Assembly: GCA_013176395.1 (NCBI GenBank)
Contig: JABMLP010000014.1
Location: forward strand, 1,240,001 to 1,304,000
Reading direction: 5' to 3'
DNA length: 64,000 nucleotides
Source: Venturia oleaginea
Lineage: Eukaryota > Ascomycota > Dothideomycetes > Venturiales > Venturiaceae
Shown: positions 41,885 to 52,250 of the stretch, piece by piece
Numbering within the stretch: position 1 is the first letter of the stretch
Layout: each line of letters starts with the position of its first letter
Translations under genes and position numbers: made by a program
Notes under the pieces: model-generated
Seen by the model: only the letters and a program-made list of their open reading frames with translations
Database searches by the model: none
Told to the model about the DNA's origin: nothing

Positions 41885-42640
41885 CAAAGTGTGCATACTT
41901 GGTTGGACAGGAAGTTAGCCTTTGAGGCATGTTTTTACGGGAGAATTGAAGCTGTTTGTCGAGTTTCTTTTGCGCCTTCGTGGTAATCAACTAAGGCCCT
42001 GGATCGTCGGGCTTGTTAGATATATCGGCGTTCAATTTGGTACCATCCCAGGTTTTGAATAGTCCTTTCATGATTTTCAGTAATCCGCAATGCATCATAT
42101 CAATTGGGAAGCTGTCAGGGAAGTGTAGCGAACGTAGGTGTAATAGAATGGTGAATCTCTTAATACCTAACGTTTAAAAAGTTAGATTCCGAGGAGGGTA
42201 GTTAGAAGTCTCTCCTACGGTAGACCATCAATCACTCTCTCTAATTGATTGAGACAGCCATATTACACTTGGAACAACGTTATTCCGCGTTATAATCGAT
42301 TGATTGATGGTCTACCGTAGGAGAGAATTCCTTTAAAGCCTAAGTTAACTTACCACGTTTGTCCATCTCATCCTTACCGATTGTACAGCATAATCGGATC
42401 TCTCTGCGAAGGTCTGTCCGCATTGGGAGAATACCACCAAGATGCTGTGCCGTATGAGGGATATAATAGTGGTTACCAACTCCTTTTTGGGCCTTGATCC
42501 GACAAAAACGGCAGGGAACCTTCGCATTGCCTGGCTTTTTCATACCAATAAGGTCTGCAATTTCAGGGCCATCGCCTAGGATATGTTGTATTAGCATGCT
42601 ATATAGAAAGGGCAAAAAAAAGAGGTTGTATAGGTCGAAT
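41885..42640 (-). pseudogene. Relic of a Tnp2/Plavaka-like (CMC) transposase
   Basis: Minus-strand frames show YSMLIQHILGDGPEIADLIG, then KKPGNAKVPCRFCRIKA (42615-42340). A GTAAGT-like donor and a hairpin element follow. Beyond it come FPIDMMHCGLLKIMK, LFKTWDG and PDDPGP (42130-41990), with a TAG in that frame. The H-G/D-P plus CxxC block and the D-MMH block are how fungal Tnp2/Plavaka transposases look, so the family call is by motif resemblance only. The fragment covers perhaps a fifth of such a protein and has no ends. Confidence 0.45.
42209..42326. repeat. 118-bp hairpin (MITE-like) element
   Basis: Perfect 26-bp terminal inverted repeats (42209-42234 and 42301-42326, starting TCTCTCCTACGG) around a 66-bp core. 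No clear target duplication. It lies between two coding blocks of the Tnp2-like relic, probably in its former intron. Confidence 0.8.
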
Positions 42641-42911
42641 TCATGGTAGTCGTTTCCCTTATGTATTCACAGCCACAGAAGCTCACGTCGACGTGGCGTT
42701 GTATAATAATTAATGCCGTGATGAGGGTAGGGACTGATGTAGATTGAGGTAACCATATGACCGTATATCGAAAAAATGACTTACCTCTGACTACTACAAT
42801 CCACGCTTTGAGCGTGATTGGTTACTTCTTCTCTGCATTATAGACCTTAACACCATCGATCCTAAATCGATCGTTTTGAAAAAAAATTGCGCCACGCAAA
42901 ATTCCCGACTA

Positions 42912-44766
42912 GAGTGTGGACCCTAGATATGACCCAACCCCAGATATGACCCACGAAAATCCTCCAAAGCGCATGCTACACGCGTTATCCCCACCAATGC
43001 CTTCAAAATCATCCAAAAAATCGCCGGATTACGAAGTTCAACTACCAAAGGCTATTTATGCACTACAAAATAAAGAATTTTCGTCTATTAGGGCTGCTAC
43101 AAAGTTCTATCAAGTTGATAACAAAACACTACAGCGCAGGCTCAACGGCGGCTTGACGAACTCTACCAGCCACGAAATGACCCAAATTCTTCCCATCGCG
43201 GAAGAAGATACTCTTGTACGCTGGATTAAGCGATACACAAATACTGGAACTCATATTACCAACCCGTTGCTCAAAGAGCTCGCAATTCATATTCGACACG
43301 CACGCGTCACGCACGCGTCACACCTTATCCTACCTACCACCCCACGCTTCACTATCAACGATAAATGGATCCAGCGCTTTCGAAAAAGACATCCTGAGAT
43401 AGCAGGAGTATATGCTCGTCAGCTAGAGCATGTACGCAACAAGGGGGCAACATATGAGCATGTAAAACGCTGGTTTGACGCAGTCGGAGAGATGTTCCAG
43501 GAGCATAAGTACGATCCTGCGCATATGTGGAATATGGATGAGGCTGGATTTGGTGTTGGCGAAGAGCAGGCGTTGAAGGTGCTTGTACACCTCGACAGTA
43601 CACAGAAGTGCAAGGTGATCGGGGGCAAACAGGAGTGGGTAACAGTGATTGAGTGCATCAATGCCGCAGGCGAAGCGCTGGCGCCGCTCCTGATATTCAA
43701 AGGCCAGGACGTTAATACGCGATGGATCAATGAATCATCACCTCTGGGATGGCACTTTGCAACAAGCAAGAATGGCTGGACCTCGAATAACCTTGGGTTG
43801 GCGTGGTTAATCAATGTTTTCGACCCTCTTACCCGCGAGAAGGCTGCGGGTCGCCAGCGTTTACTTGTCGCGGATGGCCATGGAAGTCATATCCAGGGCG
43901 ATTTTATTGCCTACTGCATGGAGCATAATATTGATCTCCTAATTATGCCTCCTCACTGCTCACATATACTACAACCGCTTGATGTAGGCGTGTTTGCGGC
44001 GTTTAAACGGGCCCATACTATCGAAAGGCATGCGATCTCCCGGCTCAGTTCACAGCGCATCCCACGCTCAGAATGGATTGAACTACTCTCTCGTGCACGC
44101 GAAAGGGCTATGAGCAAGGAAAATATCCTTAGTGGATGGCGTGGCACCGGCTTATGGCCTGCGCTTCCTATGCGAGTACTCAGAGGGCTTCCGAAAGACT
44201 CACCTATACCGGCTCCACAACCAATTACACCACGCGCAATAACTACTCTCGATCTCTCTTTACTACAGAGGTCTCCTTCAGAAGTAGTTGAACTATCAAA
44301 ATCAAATAAAAAGTTTATAGAGTCCTTGCGCGAGTGCCATGCCGTTGTTTCGCCGGTACGGCCCTATGCAGAGCGTATGACACGCCTATACGAAACTCAA
44401 AATGCAACCATTGCAATTCAAGCTGAACAAGTAGCTGAGCAATCCGAACTTTTGCGGAAGCGGAAGAAGGCTAAAAAGGGTAAAAGAGTTCGATTAGAGG
44501 GTGTTGCGGTCTATTCGACTACGGAAGTGTTGCGTATAGCCCGCGAGGAGGAGGCGCGCGTTGAAGCAAAAAAGCCACGGGGGCGCCAACGCAAAGTTAT
44601 TATAGTTGAGACTAGTTCGGAGGAGCAAGATGAGGATTCTGAGGATTTATTAGATAGTTTTATTAAAACGCCAGTGGCACGTGGGCGGCGCGCAGTGTTC
44701 TCACATGTCGAGGTTTGATTTTCGTGGGTCATATCTGGGGTTGGGTCATATCTGGGGTCCACACTC
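42912..44766 (+). mobile_element. Intact pogo-type transposon (1855 bp)
   Basis: Matching TIRs of at least 44 bp starting GAGTGTGGACCC, each with a doubled subterminal motif (AGATATGACCCA), and TA target duplication at 42910-42911 and 44767-44768. The single transposase frame is uninterrupted. This is the best candidate for an active element in the window. Confidence 0.95.
42916..44718 (+). CDS. pogo-type transposase, intact (up to 600 aa)
   Basis: The frame starts with an ATG inside the TIR; the ATG at 42973 (MLHALSPP) or the one at 43000 (MPSKSSKK) is more likely used. psq-type helix-turn-helix at about residues 40-85, CENP-B-type helix-turn-helix at about 95-165 (DKWIQRFRKRHPEI), DDE_1 domain at about 200-400. 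The catalytic acids are in WNMDEAGF, LLVADGHGSH and LQPLDVGVF. The C-terminal 200 residues are helical and basic (KRKKAKKGKRVRLEG) and end with an acidic patch (SSEEQDEDSED). Full length and undamaged, with TIRs present. It is a different subfamily from the element at 15 kb. Confidence 0.92.
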   Translation: MDPRYDPTPDMTHENPPKRMLHALSPPMPSKSSKKSPDYEVQLPKAIYALQNKEFSSIRAATKFYQVDNKTLQRRLNGGLTNSTSHEMTQILPIAEEDTLVRWIKRYTNTGTHITNPLLKELAIHIRHARVTHASHLILPTTPRFTINDKWIQRFRKRHPEIAGVYARQLEHVRNKGATYEHVKRWFDAVGEMFQEHKYDPAHMWNMDEAGFGVGEEQALKVLVHLDSTQKCKVIGGKQEWVTVIECINAAGEALAPLLIFKGQDVNTRWINESSPLGWHFATSKNGWTSNNLGLAWLINVFDPLTREKAAGRQRLLVADGHGSHIQGDFIAYCMEHNIDLLIMPPHCSHILQPLDVGVFAAFKRAHTIERHAISRLSSQRIPRSEWIELLSRARERAMSKENILSGWRGTGLWPALPMRVLRGLPKDSPIPAPQPITPRAITTLDLSLLQRSPSEVVELSKSNKKFIESLRECHAVVSPVRPYAERMTRLYETQNATIAIQAEQVAEQSELLRKRKKAKKGKRVRLEGVAVYSTTEVLRIAREEEARVEAKKPRGRQRKVIIVETSSEEQDEDSEDLLDSFIKTPVARGRRAVFSHVEV

Positions 44767-44842
44767 TATTTGAACGCCGACTACTATCCACCCCTCGAGT
44801 CCCATTCAGAACGCTATATCAATCATCATAGATACGGTAGCC

Positions 44843-45286
44843 ATGACAGGCTTTAACGCAGCAAATCAGAGCGTCGCAAAGATGCGCAAGCCTCGCAGTA
44901 TCGTCGAGGTGGAGAAGAGTTGCGGTGGGTTGGAAGATAGGGTCATGAGTTTCTTAGCCAAAGAGCAGGAACTGAAGGACATGACAAGACCACAGGGGCA
45001 AAACCCGACAAGTTCTACTCTTTCCTTTTCCCCTCCCCTTGCACATGCACATGTCCCTCTCGGCGTCCTGGGTCCTCAGCAGACTCGAGTTATTGATAGG
45101 GATATGTGCATGGATACTCCTGTCATCGATGCACATGTTAACGCAGAGAATACCCCACTGACTCGAGATATAGATATAGATATGGATGCACTGATGAGTG
45201 TTATGGGGAGTTTTGATCTCATCAAGGTCCCTAAGCGCCATGGAGGGATGAGTGGGTCGCCCAATATGCCGTTCGTCGCTAGATAA
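44843..45286 (+). CDS. Hypothetical protein (147 aa)
   Basis: Intronless frame with a good ATG context (GGTAGCCATGAC) starting 75 bp after the pogo element. The N-terminal half is charged and helical, the middle is Ser/Pro/His-rich and disordered, and the end has an acidic Asp/Met repeat (DIDIDMDALM). No domain recognised. A hairpin repeat lies 40 bp after the stop. It could be a chance frame. Confidence 0.35.
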   Translation: MTGFNAANQSVAKMRKPRSIVEVEKSCGGLEDRVMSFLAKEQELKDMTRPQGQNPTSSTLSFSPPLAHAHVPLGVLGPQQTRVIDRDMCMDTPVIDAHVNAENTPLTRDIDIDMDALMSVMGSFDLIKVPKRHGGMSGSPNMPFVAR

Positions 45287-45324
45287 CGACGGTGAATATT
45301 CGTAGATGAGGTACGAATGGGCTT

Positions 45325-45431
45325 GCTCACCTTACACAGAAAAAAACCCTCACTCAACCATGATGTGAGCTCGGCCTCTTGAAGAGCTCTTATCTTGATT
45401 GAGTGAGTGCTTTTGTCTTTGTAAGGTGAGC
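45325..45431. repeat. 107-bp imperfect hairpin
   Basis: Arms beginning GCTCACCTTACA and ending in its complement (TGTAAGGTGAGC with one change), continuing through AAAA/TTTT and CACTCAA/TTGAGTGAG blocks over about 35-40 nt. The loop contains GAGCTC and AAGAGCTCTT. It could be a MITE remnant or a strong RNA hairpin after 44843-45286. Confidence 0.6.
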
Positions 45432-46572
45432 GATGTCGTAGTGGAGAGAAAGGGATGGGAGGGTTTAGGAAGGCACTTTGAGTTGGAGTTGGAGGAGAAA
45501 TTGTTTAGCTAGTAGTAACAGGCATGCTTTCCGATTCGAATCTCTGATCCCTTGCTTCATGTTGTCAACTTGTCGATGCGAATATGTTCACATATACTCG
45601 ACATTAGCCTGCTCGATTACCGCTCCGGGTTTCCTTCATCATCAATAACTTCCCGTCTGCCAAACTTTCCATCTACTTCCTATCATATTTTCATCTCTCA
45701 TTGTCTGGTAATCAGAGTTCTCCGGAAAATCTTCGCATCACTATTTGTGGGCGTCAGCAGGGTGTACTTGATCTCGACGCCACCTCCCGCAACCCATTTC
45801 TAGAGCGCAAGAGCCTCCAAGAATACACCTCAATCTTCCATTCTCCCCTCCGATTTCGGATAGCTACTTACACTTTCATTTTACACTCTGGGAATTAATC
45901 TTTTAAGGATCTAAAGCAGTAGCCCACTGAATTCTACGTCATCTCTTCGCTGTGAGATTCCATGCGATTCGACACTGGTCTCTAGAGAACTCGTAAGTTG
46001 GTATTCTTACAACCGTCTTGATACTATCAGAGTCAAAAGAATCCACAATTTTAGATTCAAGGTACCGTTTATCAACAGCCTCGGGCTCGGGATCACAATC
46101 GGTTCTTTTTCGCCCTACGCGGAGCCGGCCTGGACAATCGTCAGAAATCTCAACTTCAAACTTTGGCATTGTCTAAATAGTAGTATCAGGGCAGGGCGGA
46201 TCCACTACATCGTATTCGTAGTTTCCTTTACTCCAATAAGGTTTTCATTTTTATCACATGAACACCCAATTCCAATATATTTTTCCTTTCGCATAGACTT
46301 TATTCTCGACCAGAATTGAGCATCTCGAAGACTTCCGAACCCGCCGGCGACGATGAATCAGACAAACAGTCGAATCCTCAAGAAATGGGGCCTAGTCAAG
46401 GAGAATGAAGTGAGGAAGAAGGATTCCCGCAAGTCCATTGAATGAGCTTGAGTTTGAATTCATATTCATTAAAAATGGTTGGATGGGTATATCTATAAAA
46501 CTATGAATAGGCAAAAGAACTGAAAGCAGAACAAAGAAAACAGAAATCGCCTTTCCATCCGCAGAACCAAAG
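45432..46572. other. Intergenic region before the HypX-like gene's 3' end
   Basis: Contains one possible small minus-strand gene (45939-46169, listed separately). Nothing else supported. Confidence 0.45.
45939..46169 (-). CDS. Hypothetical small protein (76 aa)
   Basis: Intronless minus-strand frame from an ATG at 46169. Charged, with two cysteines near the middle (DDCPGRLRVG, RTDCDPEPE) and one near the end; no signal peptide or membrane segment. Not recognised. Small size means that it may be fortuitous. Confidence 0.3.
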   Translation of the reverse strand: MPKFEVEISDDCPGRLRVGRKRTDCDPEPEAVDKRYLESKIVDSFDSDSIKTVVRIPTYEFSRDQCRIAWNLTAKR

Positions 46573-48900
46573 TCAAACAGCGGAAGCCTCGAGCGGCGGC
46601 GTGTAATAACACGCGAAGATCGGCATCATATCCTTCACCTCGACGATCGCATTATCCTTCTCCAAAACCTTCGCCCAGGTCTTGTCTCCAGCGAGTTTTA
46701 GTGCAACGTTCTTCTCACTCCCGCTCTCACTTACCAAATCGGGACTTAAAGCGGTTTCCTTGCGATCAGAGTCTGCAAGCGTCGAGCCACCGATACTATT
46801 CAGCCTAGGCAGAGATTTGACATGACTGCTCCACATCTTCTCCCTCTCCTTCTCCAAGAACCACTCAAGCGTCTTGACGTCATCAAAATCATCGCGCTCT
46901 TCCTCGTCTGATTCGCCAGGACCAAGTTGTCTCTCTTCGCCGATGGGGAAACGGCGATGTTTGGCGAAGCGGAATGGCGTGCGTAAGGCTTTGCATTTTC
47001 GGATGAACGCGAAACGTCTCGTGTGGAAGCGTTCGGCACGGAGGCTGAAGAAGTCTTTGGACATTTCGGCGAGTTCGGTCGCACGGGCTGTGGCTAGGAC
47101 TTCGGGAGACAGATCGATACCTCGTTTCCAGGTCAAGATATTTGTGGGGGTTGAATCGACGATACTGATGACGTGAGCGCGGATTTGGGCGTCGAGAGTC
47201 GATCCTTGGCCTGGGACGACGTGGTCGACTAAGCCGCAGGTAAGAGCCTGGAAGGCGCTCATTGGGAGCATTTCGCGGAGGAGTTGAGTGCCAACTTCGT
47301 GACCGCAGCGACCGAAGTAAGATAGGGAGTGATACTCTGAGCCGTGGAGACCCATGGATCGGTATGCTGGGTTGAGAACGACATTCGCACCAGCTACAAC
47401 GATGTCGCAAGCGGCGGCGAAAGCGACACCGCCTGCAGCTGCATTGCCTCGGATGCCGGCGATGGTGAGGATGTTGTTTTCGGGCATTTCTTGAAGGAGA
47501 TACTGGACAACGTCATCGATACGATTGATGTTCATCCAGCCAGACGCAGCTGGTGAGGCATCTGCTTCGATGACATTGAGGGCAATACCATTTGAGAAGT
47601 AATCGCCACCCATCATAACGAGCGCTTTGACAGGACTAGTAGGTGTTGAGCTTGCGAGGATGTAATCCATGGCGTCGATGAGTTGAGAACATTGCTTAGT
47701 GGTCATCGCTCCGTTATAAAAGTTGAAGTAAAGGTAAGCTGTCTTTCCATTGGCATCGTGCACGAAATCGATCCAGACTTCCTGGAACGTTGATACAGAT
47801 GACAATGACCAATCTCTTGAAGCAGCCCACTGAAGACGATGAACTTTCATAGCGTCGAGGATACCAAGCTCCATCAGACCCATGACGGCTGGGACTTTTG
47901 GCCATAAGGCTTTGTCAACACTTCGCTTGGGTCTTCTCACGTTCGTTATCCAGATGCCGCGTCCATCGCAGGTGGCGATGCAAACAGCCTCGTTTCGTGC
48001 GGCGACAATGCTTCCTGGAGGGGCAATTGGACGGGCAATACCAAAACCCTCTTCGATGATGCCGCCGTAGATGTACAGCACCTGTCCAAAGACCTTGCTC
48101 AGCACGCCGGGCTGGGAGTCACCACATCGAATGCGTCGTGAGATCTGCTGTGCAGTGTGGCGAGAAGGATCAAAGTCTCTCTTCTTGGCTGGCAAAAGAG
48201 GCCGATGGTGAGCCTTTCCTCCTTGAAATGTGGCGAGTGTAGAGACTGACAAAAGTCGGTAGCTTGAGGTGGCCTGTAGATGCGGTGAAACGGCGCCTAG
48301 GTCGTGTTTGATGCTAACTCGGCCAGTCAACTCTGCTGGTGATGTTGCTGACGAAGGACCCTTGGTCATGGCCCTTTGAATTCGATCGATGGCAGCTATT
48401 GAAGCTTTGATGGCAGCCTGTGTGACCGGGCCGCGATACACGTCCGATTTTGTCAGTTCTGGCTGATCGATGTTGATTGGGAATTGCTCGAAGGCCCAGA
48501 CTGGGCCGGCGTCAAATTGTTCGATGGCTTGAAGGACGGTGACGCCCCAGTGAGAGCGACCAGCTTGCATTTCGCCATGGTCAAGGGTGTCAAGAAGTTG
48601 GTCTGCGTCTTCGATCTCGCCAGTGTCTCCCATCAAGACCCAATCAAGGGCGGACGGGCCAGCATCTCCCGGTGGGCCCGGATGTATGATCAAGGTAAGG
48701 ATCTTGGTGTATATTTCCTGTGGAACCTTGCAAGTGAGGAAGGGGCAAAGGATGAGATCTGGTTTGGCGAGCTCAACGGCTTCGATCATGACCTTTTCCG
48801 ACAGGGCGTATTCGATGGTGATTTCATGTTGGGTTGACAGGGCGAGATAGACACTTTGAGAAAGCGAATTGTAGCTGGTGCAGAGGAAGAGGATCTTCAT
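46573..48900 (-). CDS. HypX/HoxX-like protein: formyltransferase fused to crotonase (775 aa)
   Basis: A single uninterrupted frame of 775 codons. The N-terminal third is a formyltransferase-like domain with the conserved block around His73 (IIHPGPPGDAGPSALDW) that in HypX handles 10-formyl-tetrahydrofolate. A linker with an OB-like part follows. The C-terminal crotonase/enoyl-CoA-hydratase domain has ALVMMGGDYFSNGI, GIRGNAAAGG and LNPAYRSMGLHGSEY, the HypX signature. A helical tail follows. Bacterial HypX makes CO from the formyl group for the NiFe-hydrogenase active site; ascomycetes have no NiFe-hydrogenase that I know of, so the substrate or purpose must differ. The tail from about residue 700 is fungal-specific and disordered. 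No frameshift seen. Confidence 0.85.
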   Translation of the reverse strand: MKILFLCTSYNSLSQSVYLALSTQHEITIEYALSEKVMIEAVELAKPDLILCPFLTCKVPQEIYTKILTLIIHPGPPGDAGPSALDWVLMGDTGEIEDADQLLDTLDHGEMQAGRSHWGVTVLQAIEQFDAGPVWAFEQFPINIDQPELTKSDVYRGPVTQAAIKASIAAIDRIQRAMTKGPSSATSPAELTGRVSIKHDLGAVSPHLQATSSYRLLSVSTLATFQGGKAHHRPLLPAKKRDFDPSRHTAQQISRRIRCGDSQPGVLSKVFGQVLYIYGGIIEEGFGIARPIAPPGSIVAARNEAVCIATCDGRGIWITNVRRPKRSVDKALWPKVPAVMGLMELGILDAMKVHRLQWAASRDWSLSSVSTFQEVWIDFVHDANGKTAYLYFNFYNGAMTTKQCSQLIDAMDYILASSTPTSPVKALVMMGGDYFSNGIALNVIEADASPAASGWMNINRIDDVVQYLLQEMPENNILTIAGIRGNAAAGGVAFAAACDIVVAGANVVLNPAYRSMGLHGSEYHSLSYFGRCGHEVGTQLLREMLPMSAFQALTCGLVDHVVPGQGSTLDAQIRAHVISIVDSTPTNILTWKRGIDLSPEVLATARATELAEMSKDFFSLRAERFHTRRFAFIRKCKALRTPFRFAKHRRFPIGEERQLGPGESDEEERDDFDDVKTLEWFLEKEREKMWSSHVKSLPRLNSIGGSTLADSDRKETALSPDLVSESGSEKNVALKLAGDKTWAKVLEKDNAIVEVKDMMPIFACYYTPPLEASAV

Positions 48901-49213
48901 GATGGTTGTGGGGTGAGGCTGATGGTGGATGATCAGCGAAATGGTGGATTGAATAGTGATCAGCGAAGATGGTGGATTTATGTATGCTGAAAGATAGTCT
49001 ATTGTCCATGGCTAGGGGCGAATATAGACGCGATTCATACGTGTTACCTCCGCTCGTGCTTGAAACGCGACAACCAATGACAGATGGTGGATTGGATACA
49101 TTCCGATTTCTAGAAGAATTGATGAAACAATGGTTGGTGCATGACATTGCATCAAGAATTAAATGGCCGTTTGAGAAGTCTTAACTTGGGCCCGAACTTC
49201 GGTACATTCTTTC

Positions 49214-49304
49214 GGGTACCTGACCGTCGGTATAGGTGGTACCTGACCGTTGTATTGGGGGTACCTGACCGTTGTATAGGGGGTACCTTACCGTCGGTAT
49301 AGGG
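49214..49304. repeat. Minisatellite, about 22-23 bp x 4
   Basis: Units of the form GGGTACCTGACCGTYGTATA(G)G, each with a KpnI-like GGTACC, varying at a few bases. Confidence 0.85.
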
Positions 49305-49423
49305 CATCCCTCGCCCCTGATTAGTATCCGAGAACTCTGAAAAGGCCCGATTACTTGTGCCTCGATTGGTACACTTGGACATCGACCACAATCAAGGACT
49401 GCTGAGGAAGCAGGCCATTACAC

Positions 49424-49545
49424 CACACTCACAACCACATTCACAACCCATACACCACACTCACAACCATATTCACAACCCATACACCACACTCACAACC
49501 CACACACCACACTCACAACCCATTCCACCACACTCACAACCAACC
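49424..49545. repeat. Minisatellite, ACCACACTCACAACC units
   Basis: About six CACCACACTCACAACC cores, the first ones in a higher-order 33-bp unit with ATTCACAACCCATAC. Strong C/A strand asymmetry. It lies just past the 3' end of the UNC93-like gene. Confidence 0.85.
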
Positions 49546-49593
49546 CGGACACTGCACGAACCCTACGCTCCGAGATGATAACGCGACAACATA

Positions 49594-51394
49594 TCATCTA
49601 CCTATCTCGCCAACTCCATCACTGTCTCTCCTTACTCCAGATGATGTAGCCAATCCCGCCCTCTCCCGCTCAACTTTCTTATCACCAATGGTAGTCCCAA
49701 TATCTTTGATCACAAGCCATCCGGGAACAATGGCGAGTGCCCATAATGCGAAGTTGAGATACACACCTCCAACCGATGCAAAAACATCTACACTGTTCAG
49801 CCCGTACTATTCCACATTATTCAAAGGATCTTGCATGTCAAGGATTAGAATCCACCTACGCTGACAGCTTGCCATGCTGATTCTGTACCACGAAGCAGCC
49901 CGGATATACGAACCAGCTCCGGTTGTGTGTCAGCCAATTCGCCAATCACGAAGTACCTATTCTCATCATCAGAAAGAGGTCGACAGGTGAGGCATCTGCA
50001 CACTCACAAGTAAAGGTAGTTGACCTGAAAATTTCCAACCCAGAGAAGGAAAAGTGCAAATGCTTTCCCGAACCCCTCGTCAACCCAATCGTATGTTGGC
50101 TTGCTCTTGCGAAATTCTGTCGCCAAGATCGTTGCCCAGATCTGTCAGCGTTAAGTGTTGAAAAATTTGGTCCAAGATAATAGCTCAACTCACCCACAAC
50201 GCTCCTTGCAGGCCCAAAATTAATATCAACGCACCACGAGCTCGGGTCTTGAGCGCAATTTTGTTTTTGTCCAGGAATAAACCCAACAGGTTGCCTGCAA
50301 TCAAAGCCACGATGCCACCAAGAAACGAGCCTAACGCCCGAGCTCGCACACTAAACCATAACGACGCGAATGTGAACATAACTGCTTCTGTGTAAACGGC
50401 CTGGCCAATGAGTGGCACTAGCAGAAGAAATTTCCTGTTGAAGAAGAGCTTCGCCGTTAGCGCTAGCTCCTTTCGGTTCCCATCCGTTATGCTCATGTCA
50501 ACACGAACGCCATCTTTGCGTTGCACTTTGGACGGCGGGGTGAGCAACAGTGCGGCGATAGGTGCGAGACACTGCAGGGCAATGAACGCGAGGTAGACGG
50601 TGTACGACACCTTGCCCGCCTTGTTATTGTTCGCATTGAGCCCAAGGTTGATTGCTTCGCAAGTTCGTTAGCAGAAGCATCGCGATGACCTGCGCACAAC
50701 ATACCGCCTCCAACTACCTGTCCACCAATCCTAAAGCTGAGCCAAAATCCCAAGACCCGACCTGTGGCGTCTATTTAGTTTTGGTGCCATCACAAGTTCA
50801 AGACGTGCTGACCTTGGTTATAAGGCTCAGGATACGAGAGCGCAATCGCCGCCTCTGCCATCCAGAAGACGCCCGCGGAAATGCCACAGAGCGCGGCACC
50901 AAATAACACGAACCACTCGGTTCCGAATCGATTGTTCGAGTAAAGTCCCGCGGCATAGGGAGCATATCCCATGGTCCCAAACGCAAGCGCCCACTTGATA
51001 CCAATCTTTTTCACGATCACACTACTGAAGAAGCAAGACACCACCATCAGGCAGAACGTAAGAGCGTTGGCTCCATTCACAAGGTATGGCTTCGCTTGTC
51101 CTCCTGCTCCCAGAGAGTTCATGGCTGATAGTATTAGCGCAAGTCGATATTGTTGCGCATCATTGCTGCTTACCACCCCAGATTCCAGGAGCCAAAAAGT
51201 TACAGATACCCAAGATGGTCGCATTGTAGTAGGTACCTCGATACCATTTCACTAGACAAGTCGTCAGCATTTTTTCGGGTCCTGCCAAGGAATAACCAAC
51301 CTTTGATATCATTCTGAGAGACAGCAACAGCAACATCTCGATCTGACAGAGAGACTTTCGTCTCGCTCTCTAGCTCCTTGGAAATTTCAGCCAT
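49594..51394 (-). CDS. UNC93-like major-facilitator membrane protein (484 aa)
   Basis: Eight minus-strand exons: 51394-51301, 51251-51174, 51124-50813, 50770-50705, 50654-50194, 50141-50008, 49956-49860 and 49806-49594. Total 485 codons; every junction keeps frame. Intron 1 has a weak GTTGGT donor. After a hydrophilic N-terminus, hydrophobic segments follow one another as in 11-12-TM carriers. Family marks are GIWGAMNSLGAGG, GALCGISAGVFWMAEAA, GRVLGFWLSFRIGGQVVGG and QAVSYGLNS. Fungal UNC93-like proteins are putative transporters at the plasma or vacuolar membrane with undefined substrates. Length is normal. The gene runs toward the minisatellites. Confidence 0.85.
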
Positions 51395-52250
51395 CGCGAC
51401 GTCGTTAGGAATTTCAACTGCAGCAATCGAGACGCGGTACAGCAAAAACGGTGATGAACGAGGAAAAACAACCCAGAAATATGTCCCTGTTCGGCAATCT
51501 TTCCCATTATATGCCAGACATTTCGCTGATACACCTCCACACACATCTGAAGATGGTTCGCAATATTCGTGATTTGCGACGCTTTTACCCAAATAGGTAA
51601 TGCGACTAAGATGTGCGATCACGAAAGTTGACCCTGCGAGTTCGTGATCGCCCCCACTTTTATTCATATGTCGTGTTTCAGGTGTAGAGTGAGTCAGTGA
51701 CTTCTGGAAATGGGCTTCGAATATGGATTTTCGAGTCATTGGCATAGTGTTTGTTGTTGCGGAGGATAGTGGTGGAGTTTATATTGACGTCTCAATTGTA
51801 GAAAAAAAGCAATATGTTGGTGGACATGTGTTTTTAGATGGTTGTTAAGATTTCATCCATTCCAATCAATGATCCAGAAATATCCGTTTGGCTGGGAATA
51901 ACGCGAGCGGAAACAGGAGAAATCTTCATGGCACTTTAATTCATTAATTCATTAATTCATTGTCCCTCGCGGGACCTCTAGACTGGTATGAAAACCTAGG
52001 AATTGAAATCGAGAGGGGCAGATTTCCGACCAACTACTTTCTTGAAGTCGCCAGGAATTAATTAATCGATATCGATCTTCAGGTAGCAAGCAGATTTCAG
52101 TTCAAGGATTGGAAGCCATCGTGACCTCTGGAGGTTAGGCGGGGGCCACAGATTCTACAAAGTTTCAACTCCTTCAGTTTTACGCACTCCGCTTACACAA
52201 TTTCCTACCTACATATCATTTTCCACCCCACATCTCTACTCCAGCCATTC
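51395..52250. other. Intergenic, no gene supported
   Basis: Promoter of the UNC93-like gene and 3' flank of the FMN monooxygenase. Contains an (ATTCATTA)n-like repeat at 51936-51961. Confidence 0.5.

Larger units (their letters stand above)
48901..49593. other. Intergenic with two tandem-repeat arrays
   Basis: Promoter of the HypX-like gene (minus) on the left, 3' end of the UNC93-like gene on the right, and two minisatellites in between. No gene supported. Confidence 0.55.

Noticed and set aside
49214..49545. Possible CRISPR-like array
   Set aside because: These are head-to-tail minisatellites without unique spacers, in a eukaryotic genome.
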